From assembly GCF_006265165.1 (NCBI RefSeq), contig NZ_VDCH01000009.1, forward strand, positions 1 to 64,000: a stretch of 64,000 nucleotides of DNA, read 5' to 3'. The stretch comes from Chlorobaculum thiosulfatiphilum (GTDB lineage Bacteria > Bacteroidota > Chlorobiia > Chlorobiales > Chlorobiaceae). A model generated the notes under the pieces. That model was not told where the DNA came from. It ran no database searches and worked only from the letters and a program-made list of their open reading frames with translations. Below, piece by piece: positions 8,922 through 17,357 of this stretch (positions are counted from its first letter, which is position 1; every line of letters starts with the position of its first letter). The translations under genes were made by a program, and so were the position numbers.

Positions 8922-9014
8922 TCAGAGTCTGCCATCGATTACGTCAATAGGCAGCACCCCTTTCACATCGTAGGCCACGGCGTTCTGGCAGGAGCAGAGC
9001 GAGCGGATGTTCAT
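8922..9014 (-). CDS. Possible leader ORF or gene remnant upstream of GT4 gene
   Basis: A 30-codon frame starting MNIRSLCSCQNAVAYDVKGV and ending GRL, whose stop lies three bases before the ATG of the next GT4 gene. Its first codons (atgaacatccgct) closely resemble the start of the GT4 genes (atgaacatcctctt). It could therefore be the scar of a deleted paralogue, or a short translated leader coupling expression. No family is recognised, and it may simply be non-coding. Confidence 0.25.
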   Translation of the reverse strand: MNIRSLCSCQNAVAYDVKGVLPIDVIDGRL

Positions 9015-9574
9015 GTTTTGTCCATTGTTTCCGTTTGATCAGAGAGAGTTTCGCTCAGGCATCTTGCTGCGGTGCTTCCGGTTTTCCCCCACGGGCAGGC
9101 AAGGCAGTCGCTCGTACCATGTGGGTTAAGCTCCTGCCGGGAAATCGGATAACCTGTAGTGTACTGCCGATCAATATAAGAAATCGTCGTGATTTTTAGC
9201 TGATCTGTCTGCCTGTTCGTAGTTGTGCTGTAAATGAATACTGTGAAATAACCGTAATTCATCTCCGGCGCATCGCGGCGTTATAGAAGAAAAATATATT
9301 TGTAGTTTTAAAAAATAAAGTATATTGCCAATTAAAATACGAACTATTTGCTGTTTCCAGACAAATCCCTGACCTCAATCCGGGTTTCGCTCCTGTTGAA
9401 ATCCTGAGTATTGGTAGAGACTATAAGTGATTATAGATATGGAGGTTGTCGTATTTTTTCCAATGCATTTTCTCAAACGCGTCGCGGGACTATCCGGGAT
9501 ACTTCAACGCTTGGCTTCGTGCTTTTAAATAAAAAGGTCAGCCCGGTCAATATCTAACTTGTAACGTCAATAAC
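9015..9574. other. Intergenic region between divergent glycan genes; nothing clear seen
   Basis: This 560-bp stretch separates the minus-strand glycosyltransferase block from the plus-strand HAD-UbiA gene and must hold promoters for both. The part around 9290-9360 is strongly AT-rich, with TTGTAG and TATATT boxes at unsuitable spacing. No convincing sigma-70 promoter, RNA gene or terminator was found. A frame on the minus strand (9011-9262) has no recognisable protein features. Confidence 0.5.
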
Positions 9575-11011
9575 ATGAATCTTCCTATAGTTGTTGACCT
9601 CGACGGTACGCTTACTCCTACCGATACGCTTGTCGAGTCACTTTTGAAGTATATGCGGAAATCGCCTCTCAACCTGTTCAGAGTCGTCGGTTTGGGAAGG
9701 CAGGAGCGGGCAGTCTTCAAGAGCCATATTGCGGATCACACCAGTATATCGGGGGAATTGCTGCCTTATAACGAGCCGTTTCTCAAGTACCTGAAGGAAG
9801 AAAAGGCCAAAGGTCGCCGTATTGTTCTTGCCACCGCGGCTCACCGGTCGATTGCCGAAGCGGTGTCGTCTCATCTCGATATATTCGACGATGTGCTGGC
9901 AACGGATGGCACGCACAATCTGAAAGGCAAAGAGAAGCTGGCGGCGATTCATGAAAGTCTGGGAGAGCATTTTGTCTATGCCGGCAACAGCCGGGCGGAT
10001 ATTCCTATCTGGAAGGAGTGCAAGCACGCCATTCTGGTGGGGGTTCCCTCACAGGTGGCGAGGTCAATAAAGCGGCAGGTAGCCGTTGAGCGTGAGTTCA
10101 AGTGGCCCGCGCCGGACCTCAAGGTCTTGATGAAAGCGTTGCGCGTGCATCAGTGGCTCAAGAATCTTCTGCTCTTCGTGCCATTGCTGACCGCAATCAA
10201 TCTGTCGAGTTTTAGCCGCCTGTTGCACGTCATGGTTGCGTTTGTCGCTTTTTCGCTGGCGGCCTCGTCCACCTATATTTTCAACGATCTTCTTGATATC
10301 GAGAACGATCGCGCTCATCCCCGAAAGTGCAATCGGCCGTTTGCAAGCGGACAACTTTCGATTACGGCAGGGGTGATCATGAGCGTCGTGCTCATGGTGG
10401 TCGCTGTTACGATGGCGTTGTCGCTCTCGCAGGGATTTTTTTTCATGCTGCTGCTCTACGTCATGATGACGGTCTTCTATACGCTGGTGCTCAAGGAGAT
10501 CGTTCTGATAGACGTGCTGATGCTTTCCCTGCTTTATACCTGGCGCATTCTGGCCGGTTCGATCGCCACTCCCGTGGCAACGAGCTTCTGGCTGATGGCC
10601 TTCTCGGTGTTTATCTTTTTCAGCCTGGCGCTGGTCAAGCGATGCGCGGAGCTGGTGGCGATGGATGAGAAAGGGAAGATGGGCACCTATGGCCGTGATT
10701 ACTGGGTCGAAGATTTGAGAGTCTTGTGGCCGCTGGGTGTCGGCGCGGCGCTTGCCGCGGTGGTCATGTTCGGGCTGTTCATCAGCGCCCCGGAAACCAG
10801 GATCGGCTATGCAACGCCCGACATGTTGTGGCTGGTAGCGATTGCGCTCATCTACTGGCAGTCACGGTTGTGGGTCATGACGTCTCGCGGACAAATGCAC
10901 GACGATCCGGTTATTTTCGCTATCACAGACAAAGGAAGCCAGATCATTGTGCTGTTTATGGTTATTATGACGATCACGGCCCGTTTTATCTCGATCAAAT
11001 TGATGCCATGA
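9575..11011 (+). CDS. HAD-UbiA fusion, decaprenyl-phosphate phosphoribosyltransferase-like
   Basis: A 478-residue two-domain protein. Residues 1-180 are a HAD-type phosphatase: DLDGTLTPTD (motif I), LATAA (motif II) and GNSRADIPIW (motif IV). Residues 190-478 are a UbiA-family membrane prenyltransferase with NDLLDIENDRAHPRKCNRPF, the first Asp-rich motif, and about eight transmembrane helices. The short second motif region (DEKGKMGTYGRDYW) and the final DDPVIFAITDK resemble the enzyme that moves phosphoribose onto a polyprenyl phosphate. The fusion suggests transfer followed by dephosphorylation to give a lipid-linked pentose. It is translationally coupled to the following flippase-like gene. 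Substrate assignment is inference. Confidence 0.82.
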   Translation: MNLPIVVDLDGTLTPTDTLVESLLKYMRKSPLNLFRVVGLGRQERAVFKSHIADHTSISGELLPYNEPFLKYLKEEKAKGRRIVLATAAHRSIAEAVSSHLDIFDDVLATDGTHNLKGKEKLAAIHESLGEHFVYAGNSRADIPIWKECKHAILVGVPSQVARSIKRQVAVEREFKWPAPDLKVLMKALRVHQWLKNLLLFVPLLTAINLSSFSRLLHVMVAFVAFSLAASSTYIFNDLLDIENDRAHPRKCNRPFASGQLSITAGVIMSVVLMVVAVTMALSLSQGFFFMLLLYVMMTVFYTLVLKEIVLIDVLMLSLLYTWRILAGSIATPVATSFWLMAFSVFIFFSLALVKRCAELVAMDEKGKMGTYGRDYWVEDLRVLWPLGVGAALAAVVMFGLFISAPETRIGYATPDMLWLVAIALIYWQSRLWVMTSRGQMHDDPVIFAITDKGSQIIVLFMVIMTITARFISIKLMP

Positions 11012-11373
11012 ATACTTTTGTCGTTGCCTTTTGCAGTATCCTGATTTCAGCGGCGGCGCAGTTTTCGCTGAAAGCGGGCATGTCAGCCGATGCCGTCAAG
11101 ACGGCGATGCAGCAACCCTTTTCGATCAAGACGCTTCTGGTTATCCTGACTGACAAGTTTGTTCTTGGCGGCTTCCTGCTTTATGGATTCGGCGCGGTCG
11201 TCTGGCTGTGGGTGCTGTCGAAGTGGGAGGTGAGCAAGGCCTATCCGATGGTGGGAATCGGTTTTCTGGTCACGGCGGTGGTCGGCGCGATGATCGGCGA
11301 GCACATCTCGTTGTCGAGGGGAGCGGGGATCGTCATGATCTGCATTGGCATCTGGTTTATCTCGAACTCCTGA
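11008..11373 (+). CDS. SMR/EamA-type small membrane transporter (lipid-linked sugar flippase-like)
   Basis: A 121-residue protein with four predicted transmembrane helices (MNTFVVAFCSILISAAAQFS; FVLGGFLLYGFGAVVWLWVL; AYPMVGIGFLVTAVVGAMIG; GAGIVMICIGIWFISNS). The A-Q-x-x-LKAG and W-x-LSK-x-x-x-S-x-AYP segments are those of the ArnE/ArnF-like branch of the SMR superfamily, which moves undecaprenyl-linked aminoarabinose across the inner membrane. It overlaps the HAD-UbiA gene by 4 bp (ATGA), which strongly suggests that it flips that enzyme's product. A longer upstream frame exists but is antisense-like and ignored. Confidence 0.8.
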   Translation: MNTFVVAFCSILISAAAQFSLKAGMSADAVKTAMQQPFSIKTLLVILTDKFVLGGFLLYGFGAVVWLWVLSKWEVSKAYPMVGIGFLVTAVVGAMIGEHISLSRGAGIVMICIGIWFISNS

Positions 11374-11757
11374 TTCGGACCCTGACGCATCGGCGGGCTG
11401 GGCGTTCTGCTTCAGCCGCCGGGATCGGTAACCATTCATCATTCCGTCTTTTAGCGTCGCCATTGAGTTTGCCGTCCTCCTCGAACCCGTTCGTGACGGT
11501 TTGAATCCCCCCCCTGAAGAGCTTTCCTGTTCAATCGCCTCATTTCGTTCGCTGATTTTTTTGACGGATGCTGGCCTCTGACCGTTATTTTACACCGTGG
11601 TTTTTACTCGCGAACGGATCGCATTCGTCGCCGTTCTGCTTTTGCGCGTTATACCATGCGTTACCGAAGTGACCTCTTCAATTACGAACTCCCGGCATGA
11701 GCCGGAAGGCGTTCCGACGCTTTTCGGGAGATTGCCGGAATTTTTGTTACCGACAGC
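11374..11757. other. Intergenic gap; nothing clear seen
   Basis: About 380 bp between the SMR gene and the next membrane protein, both on the plus strand. It contains a C-run (cccccccctgaag near 11506) and no obvious promoter, stem-loop terminator or small conserved frame. Confidence 0.5.
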
Positions 11758-13596
11758 ATGAAAGATGCCTTGAACCATCGGATGTCCCGGCAGCTATGGA
11801 ATCTCGTCAGCTATGTGCTTATACCGGTGGTATTTGGCTATGTGTCGTTGCTGCTCACGGGGTTTTCATTCGGGTTGATCAACAACGTTTTTCATCTGCC
11901 GTATGTGCTGAATCTGATCCGGCTGCCCGAGTTTCGCGACGATGCGTTTTACGCGACGCTGAACAATTTTACCTCGATCGTCTGGCCGATCCTCAGGGCT
12001 GTGACTACCGAAGCCAATGTCGAGCAGGTTTTTTCTGTCGCGAATCTCGCCAGCAGAATCGCGGCATTCGCGGGATTGGCCTCTCTGGCGAGGAGTGCCG
12101 GACTGGACAGGCCGCTCGAAGTGCTGCTGGCGATGATGGTGCTGACGCTGACCCCGTTGTTGCAAATGTTCTCCATTGTCGGCGGTCACGGAATGTTCAT
12201 CCATTACTTCACGCACAGCGAGGTGACCTGGGTGTTCGTGTTTTTATCCGTCGGGTTTCTCTATGCCGACAGGATCGTTCTGGCCTACATGATGATGGGC
12301 ATCGCGTTTTCTGTCAACGCGTTCATTGGCATCTGGCTTTTCGGGATGAATACGCTGGTGCTCTTCGCGGTGAAGCGGCCCTTTTCCGTGGCGACGTTCC
12401 TGAAAGCTTTGGCCGGGTTCGCGCTTTTCGCGTTGCCTGCAGCGCTCTGGATCTTCTTCGCCGTCAGCGGCAAGCACGAAGCGGTCGATTTCAGCTACAT
12501 CGACTATGTCCGCTCATATTATCCGAAGCATTTTCTGATCGAGGCAATCGAGTGGAAATCGATGCTGAAGCATCTGCTGCTGGTCTCTGCGGGATTGCTT
12601 GCCGCGCGGCATCTGCCGCAGAGCCGCTTCTGGGTCGCTCTTCAACTCAGCGCGTTGCTGCTTGTGATTGTGGGCGTACCGTTGCCCTATCTGTTTGACA
12701 ACCGGTTCATTTTCAATCTGCACCTGATTCGCGCCGCCGGTATCGGGCAGGCGCTCGCGACGGTTCTGATCGCTTTGGCGGGAGTGAGGCTGCTGCTGAA
12801 CCGGGAGGCGCTGGCGATGCGAGTCATCGGCGCGGTCGTGTTGCTCTCGCTGGCCATCCTGGAGATCAGGATTATCGGCATGGCGGTGCTTCTGACGTCG
12901 ATGCTCGCGGCACTGCCCGGCGGCGGGTTTGCTGCCCGCTTCGACCGGTGGGGAATTTTCCGGTGGATCGAGGCGCCTCGGAAGCTGCTCGCCGGTCTCT
13001 GCGTACTGCTCTTCGCGCTCGCGCTGACGGATTTTTTCTGGCAGCATCGACTCGCTTCGATTCAGGGTTTAAAGCTGACGGTGTCGCTTGGGGTGTTCGC
13101 TCTTCTGGCTTTTGGCCAGTATCGGCGCACAGCGGTGGGCTGGTCGCTGGCGTTCCTGCTCTTTTGTTATACGGCCGCTTTTTGCTGGCATCAGGTCAGA
13201 AGTATCGAGGAAAATCAACGTTTCCAACGTACGCTTCCCGTGAACCAGAGCTGGGCGGAATTGACTTCATGGATCCGGAGCAGCCGCTTGCATGGTCCGT
13301 TTTTGCTGCCGATGGATGACCATGACCATGTCGATTATTTTCAGTTGCAGTCGCGCCGGAAGGTTTGGGTGGACTGGAAACAGGGGGCAGCGGTCATGTG
13401 GTCTCCCGCCTTTTACTGGCAGTGGTCAACGAGACTTCGAGAGGTTTCCGCTCTTCGTACGCCCGGGGAGATGGTCTCATACGCCCGGGCGCGCGGAATC
13501 CGTTACGTTGTTCTCCATGCTTCCGTGGCAGGAGTGCCCGCCTCCTGCCGGTTGCTGAAACGGACGCCGAATTACGTTCTGTACGAAGTGCTGTAA
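11758..13596 (+). CDS. Polytopic membrane protein with GT-C-like layout (unknown function)
   Basis: A 612-residue protein with about twelve hydrophobic helices between residues 15 and 480 and a soluble C-terminal domain of about 120 residues. The first periplasmic loop has LPEFRDDAFYATLNNFTS, an acidic loop in the place where GT-C enzymes keep catalytic acids. The C-terminal domain has PMDDHDHVDYFQLQSRRK and VDWKQGAAVMWSPAFYWQW, a pattern seen in uncharacterised membrane proteins (DUF6798-like). It probably handles polyprenyl-linked sugars in the periplasm, given its neighbours, but no activity can be assigned. Confidence 0.7.
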   Translation: MKDALNHRMSRQLWNLVSYVLIPVVFGYVSLLLTGFSFGLINNVFHLPYVLNLIRLPEFRDDAFYATLNNFTSIVWPILRAVTTEANVEQVFSVANLASRIAAFAGLASLARSAGLDRPLEVLLAMMVLTLTPLLQMFSIVGGHGMFIHYFTHSEVTWVFVFLSVGFLYADRIVLAYMMMGIAFSVNAFIGIWLFGMNTLVLFAVKRPFSVATFLKALAGFALFALPAALWIFFAVSGKHEAVDFSYIDYVRSYYPKHFLIEAIEWKSMLKHLLLVSAGLLAARHLPQSRFWVALQLSALLLVIVGVPLPYLFDNRFIFNLHLIRAAGIGQALATVLIALAGVRLLLNREALAMRVIGAVVLLSLAILEIRIIGMAVLLTSMLAALPGGGFAARFDRWGIFRWIEAPRKLLAGLCVLLFALALTDFFWQHRLASIQGLKLTVSLGVFALLAFGQYRRTAVGWSLAFLLFCYTAAFCWHQVRSIEENQRFQRTLPVNQSWAELTSWIRSSRLHGPFLLPMDDHDHVDYFQLQSRRKVWVDWKQGAAVMWSPAFYWQWSTRLREVSALRTPGEMVSYARARGIRYVVLHASVAGVPASCRLLKRTPNYVLYEVL

Positions 13597-13642
13597 GCCG
13601 AGGCATTGAAATGCCGGTCAGTCGTCAGGAGGGCGGCGTCTT

Positions 13643-14959
13643 TCAGTCGGCGGACGCTCGATCCGATGGCTTCGCCGTTCCGGTTTTGTTCCACAGTATC
13701 ATACCGGCCATGCATAGTCCGAGAAGCAGAAGCGCGCCCACGGTGCGCCCAGCGAGGATGAGCCGCAGCGATCCGAGCGTTTCCCGGGCGGCATAGTAGG
13801 AGTTTTCATGCACATGCGGCCACGTGGTCAGCAAGACGCCAGTCAGCAGCACACCCGTGGCCATCCGAATGCCGGGCAGATTATTGCGTTGCCACCAGAT
13901 CGGGAGCAGAGCAAACGGTACCGACAGGAGCATGAAGTAGTGCGTCCAGGTCACAGGCAGAACAAGAACCATGAGTGCGGCTCCGAGGCCCACTTCAAGT
14001 TCGACGGTATTCGTATCGCTGGCGCTTCTGCCGATGGCGGGGGCTGAGAAGAAGAATTTCCATCCGGTCAGCAATACTCCAATCGCGATGACCAGTAACG
14101 ATAGTGAAGTGGCAATGGTCGTGGCATAAGGGCGCGGGGAAGGAGTCCAGTTGGTCAGGCCAGCGTCGCTGAATGTACGCATCCAAAGGCCGTCGAGGCT
14201 TTGGTTATTGAAGGCAGCCAGCCCTCCACGGGTGTTTGCACCGAAAACCCGTTCTGCATATTGGCTCATGCCCTCCGTGCCGAGCCAGAGCCATGATGCC
14301 GATACCGTGAGGATCAGCACGGCAACCGCAGTAGCAACAGTAGCCCAGCGCCGCCGCGCGGCAAACACCCCAAGCAGCAGCAGTGGCGGGATCTTGAGAG
14401 CGCACAAAGCTCCGAGCGCCAGCCCCGCGCCAATATTGTGTCCCCGCAGCAGCAAAAAAACGCAGATGGCAAGAAGCATGACGGCCAGCGGAGTGGTCTG
14501 GCCAAGAACAAGGCAGCGGTGCATTATCGGAGCATAAGCAAGAAAAATCAGCGCTGGCAGGAATGCCGAAGCTCCGTCCGATGGCTTCCTCGTCCGGACT
14601 GAAACGGCAAGCAGCAGCAAGGTAGCGACGAATGAAGCGATGGAACTCCACCACAGGATATGCCAGGCAGTATCGTATTCAAACAGGGCAAGCGGCGTGA
14701 ACAGCAGACTGAGCGCCGGAAGATTGGTGAAGACAACGGATAATTTCGAGTACAGATCGCCGGGCCGGCCCTCCAGCACCACCCGCCCTGCTTCGTAATA
14801 AGCGGGGAAATCGTTGATGCGCGGAGCGTAAGCGCCGGACAGGTACCAGCCAAGCGCTACAAGAATCAAAAGCAAAACGAATTTGCGCACAGCGCCGCGA
14901 AAATTATTGTCAAGCGCTAATCCTTTTGAGGTAGCGGATAATTTATTGTTTCCCATCAT
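13643..14959 (-). CDS. GT87/DUF2029 family membrane glycosyltransferase
   Basis: A 438-residue protein with around ten transmembrane helices. Family features are NDFPAYYEAGRVVLEG in the first large loop (the Asp is the presumed catalytic base), LGQTTPLAVMLLAICVFLL, ALKIPPLLLLGVFAARR, and AAFNNQSLDGLWMRTFSDAG. GT87 proteins are polyprenyl-phosphate-mannose-type mannosyltransferases acting on the periplasmic face. The gene converges on the preceding plus-strand gene, with 46 bp between the stops, and starts with tandem ATGs at 14959 and 14956. Confidence 0.83.
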   Translation of the reverse strand: MMGNNKLSATSKGLALDNNFRGAVRKFVLLLILVALGWYLSGAYAPRINDFPAYYEAGRVVLEGRPGDLYSKLSVVFTNLPALSLLFTPLALFEYDTAWHILWWSSIASFVATLLLLAVSVRTRKPSDGASAFLPALIFLAYAPIMHRCLVLGQTTPLAVMLLAICVFLLLRGHNIGAGLALGALCALKIPPLLLLGVFAARRRWATVATAVAVLILTVSASWLWLGTEGMSQYAERVFGANTRGGLAAFNNQSLDGLWMRTFSDAGLTNWTPSPRPYATTIATSLSLLVIAIGVLLTGWKFFFSAPAIGRSASDTNTVELEVGLGAALMVLVLPVTWTHYFMLLSVPFALLPIWWQRNNLPGIRMATGVLLTGVLLTTWPHVHENSYYAARETLGSLRLILAGRTVGALLLLGLCMAGMILWNKTGTAKPSDRASAD

Positions 14960-15542
14960 AAGACTTTATCTATGTGCAGATAATATAATGCAAACAGGTG
15001 GTTGCTTTTTCAAAATAATGCGCCGTGTCAGAAGCGTTGAGTTATTGGTCAACAACCTCAGTCAATATCCGGGTTATTGCCTTCAGGCAAATATGGCCTG
15101 ATATAGAAAAGTAACCGAAGCGTATATCTGAAGGCTTGTTGCGCAACCCAATGGCTGTGTGTTGCGGCGCTCTGCATTTTCATTCCTGCTTGTCAAGACT
15201 CCGTTTTCCGCCTTTCCGCCGCTGTTCCCGAAAGCGCTTGAATCTGTTGATCTTCCATGCCATGATCGCCGCGCCGTTGCGGCAAGCAGATAGCGCCACT
15301 TCGCGTCAATGCTTTTCAGTGTCAGTACGATGAACGAGCGCTCTTCCGGTGTTGTATTTCCGTCACTACTTTATTACTTTAAACCTTCAAACTGATCAGC
15401 AAATGTCCACAGCAAGATAATAAATCCAAATGAGTCACGCGTAAGAACGCATGTGATAAAAAGACGATCGAGAATATCCGCTTTATTTGTAGAAAAAAGT
15501 GTTTGTTGTGTATATATTCATTACGCATAAATTTATTAATAC
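14960..15542. other. Divergent intergenic region with abrupt composition change
   Basis: 583 bp between the divergent genes at 14959 and 15543. Up to about 15340 the composition is like the rest of the genome. From there to the start of the next gene it is AT-rich, marking the left edge of an AT-rich block that continues through 17340. A TTGTTG box at 15503 and CATAAA at 15526 are 17 bp apart, but too close to the ATG for a normal leader. No RNA gene or repeat was seen. Confidence 0.5.
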
Positions 15543-17297
15543 ATGCATAGGGAGATTGATAATAAGCGTCTGAATCTGGCGTTAAAGTGTCTGTTTTGGA
15601 GTTTGGCGATTATTCTTGGTGCTATTCAGACGAGAAGTGGTCGCTATCTCATGTGGTATGATGGCCCATCCTATTTGGATATTGCAGATAATTATCTGAA
15701 AGGTAACTGGAGTGATGCCATCAATGCTTGCTGGAGTCCTCTTTATTCATGGGTGCTGGGAACAGTTTTGTTTATTTTTAAGCCTGCTCCTTATTGGGAA
15801 ATTTTTCTGGTCAAGACTGTAAACTTTGCGCTCTATTTATTTGCTCTGGTTTCGTTTGATTTTTTCTTGAATCATATAATTGCTTATTCTAAAAATACAG
15901 AGAATAGAAAAGAGGGGATAAATAATATCCTGAAAAAGCCGGATTGGGTCTGGATAGCGCTTGGATATACCATTTTTATCTGGTCTTCGATCGTATGGAT
16001 TCTTGTGCATCGAGATAGCCCTGATATGATGGTTGCAGCATTTGTATATCTTTCGACTGCTTTTGTTCTGAGAATTGCTATGAATCCATTGAGTTGGAAT
16101 AATTATGTTATTCTTGGTGTTATTCTTGGGCTAAGTTACTTGGCGAAATCGTTTATGTTGCCTTTAGGTTTTGTATATATTATATCAATTATTCATATCA
16201 GCGATCGCATAAGCTTAAAGAGCAGCTTGTCGAGAGTATCAATTTCTCTATTGTTTATGATGCTGCTTATATTGCCATTTATTACGGCAATATCCATGCA
16301 GAAACATCGTATCACCATAGGTGATGCAGGAAAATTGAATTATGCTTGGTATGTAAGTCCCATAACAGACGATCATTATTGGCAAGGTTCTCCGGAAACC
16401 GGAACTCCAGCGCATTCTACAAGAAAAATTAATAAAGAGCCTGAGATTATAGAATTCGCAACGCCAGTATCAGGCTCTTACCCTGTTTGGTATGATCCTT
16501 CATATTGGAGTGATGGGATACATGCAAAATTTGATTTGAAAAAACAAATTGATATAATTAAGCGCAATCTTAAATATTTAATAAAATTATTTATAACTTT
16601 TTTCCTTCTTTTTTTCTTTGTGTTGGCAAGCATAAACAAGGAGTGCACTATAGGGTTTTTGAAGAATATTATTTACAATTGGAGACTTTTTCTGGTTCCT
16701 GTAGCTGGCCTTATCAGTTTTATCTTATTTACCGATCTGACGGTAATTATTGATCCTTGGGTAGCATTTCAGACAAGATATATAGCGCCATTTGTTTTAA
16801 TGCTGTTTTTGTTTGTTTTTTTTAGCGTGGATGTAAAGGGTTCACTTTCAAAGAGGGTATTGAAAGGTATGGTTATTATAATAGTGATTCTTGTAAATAT
16901 CTCTCTTTTATTTCAATCTTCATTCAAAAGAAGAACAGTAAAACATCCTGTCGATGGTATAAGCCATTATCATTGGCAGGTTGCTGATAATCTTGGAAGG
17001 ATGGGGATTAAGGCGGGGGATAAAGTTGCTGTGGTGGGATTGGAGGACGAAGAGCTGTACTGGGCTCGATTGGCTAAAGTAAAGATAGTTTCAGCAATGA
17101 GTTATGACTTCTATTCATCCAATAGGAGGCGGCAGGCTATTGCGTTGAATGTATTGAAAAATGCCGGAGTGGATGCCATTATTATACCTTCATTACCGCG
17201 CTGGGTTTCTGATCAGGATGTCAAGAGGCTAAGTCCTGATTGGCATAAGATTGGTGAAGCAAAGACCTATATTTATAAATTCAAATCACCGGATTAG
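15543..17297 (+). CDS. GT-C type membrane protein, AT-rich (probably acquired)
   Basis: A 584-residue protein with about ten transmembrane helices. The first periplasmic loop reads LMWYDGPSYLDIADNYLKGN and then WSPLYSWVLG, the Asp-containing loop of GT39-like (GT-C) dolichol/polyprenyl-phosphate-sugar transferases. The last 130 residues are soluble and periplasmic. Base composition is visibly AT-rich with many A/T-ending codons, unlike all flanking genes, so recent horizontal transfer is likely. The next gene follows after 60 bp on the same strand. Donor and acceptor sugars are unknown. Confidence 0.72.
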   Translation: MHREIDNKRLNLALKCLFWSLAIILGAIQTRSGRYLMWYDGPSYLDIADNYLKGNWSDAINACWSPLYSWVLGTVLFIFKPAPYWEIFLVKTVNFALYLFALVSFDFFLNHIIAYSKNTENRKEGINNILKKPDWVWIALGYTIFIWSSIVWILVHRDSPDMMVAAFVYLSTAFVLRIAMNPLSWNNYVILGVILGLSYLAKSFMLPLGFVYIISIIHISDRISLKSSLSRVSISLLFMMLLILPFITAISMQKHRITIGDAGKLNYAWYVSPITDDHYWQGSPETGTPAHSTRKINKEPEIIEFATPVSGSYPVWYDPSYWSDGIHAKFDLKKQIDIIKRNLKYLIKLFITFFLLFFFVLASINKECTIGFLKNIIYNWRLFLVPVAGLISFILFTDLTVIIDPWVAFQTRYIAPFVLMLFLFVFFSVDVKGSLSKRVLKGMVIIIVILVNISLLFQSSFKRRTVKHPVDGISHYHWQVADNLGRMGIKAGDKVAVVGLEDEELYWARLAKVKIVSAMSYDFYSSNRRRQAIALNVLKNAGVDAIIIPSLPRWVSDQDVKRLSPDWHKIGEAKTYIYKFKSPD

Positions 17298-17357
17298 AGG
17301 TTTTATAAGAAAAAATTATATTTTATGCGACTATAATTAAATCTTTATATAAGTAAT

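Noticed and set aside
9011-9262. 83-codon minus-strand frame upstream of the GT4 block
   Set aside because: No family, no ribosome binding site, and unstructured polar composition; likely chance.
15503-15531. TTGTTG-17-CATAAA promoter for the AT-rich gene
   Set aside because: Chance matches are expected in such AT-rich DNA, and the predicted start would leave only about five bases before the ATG.
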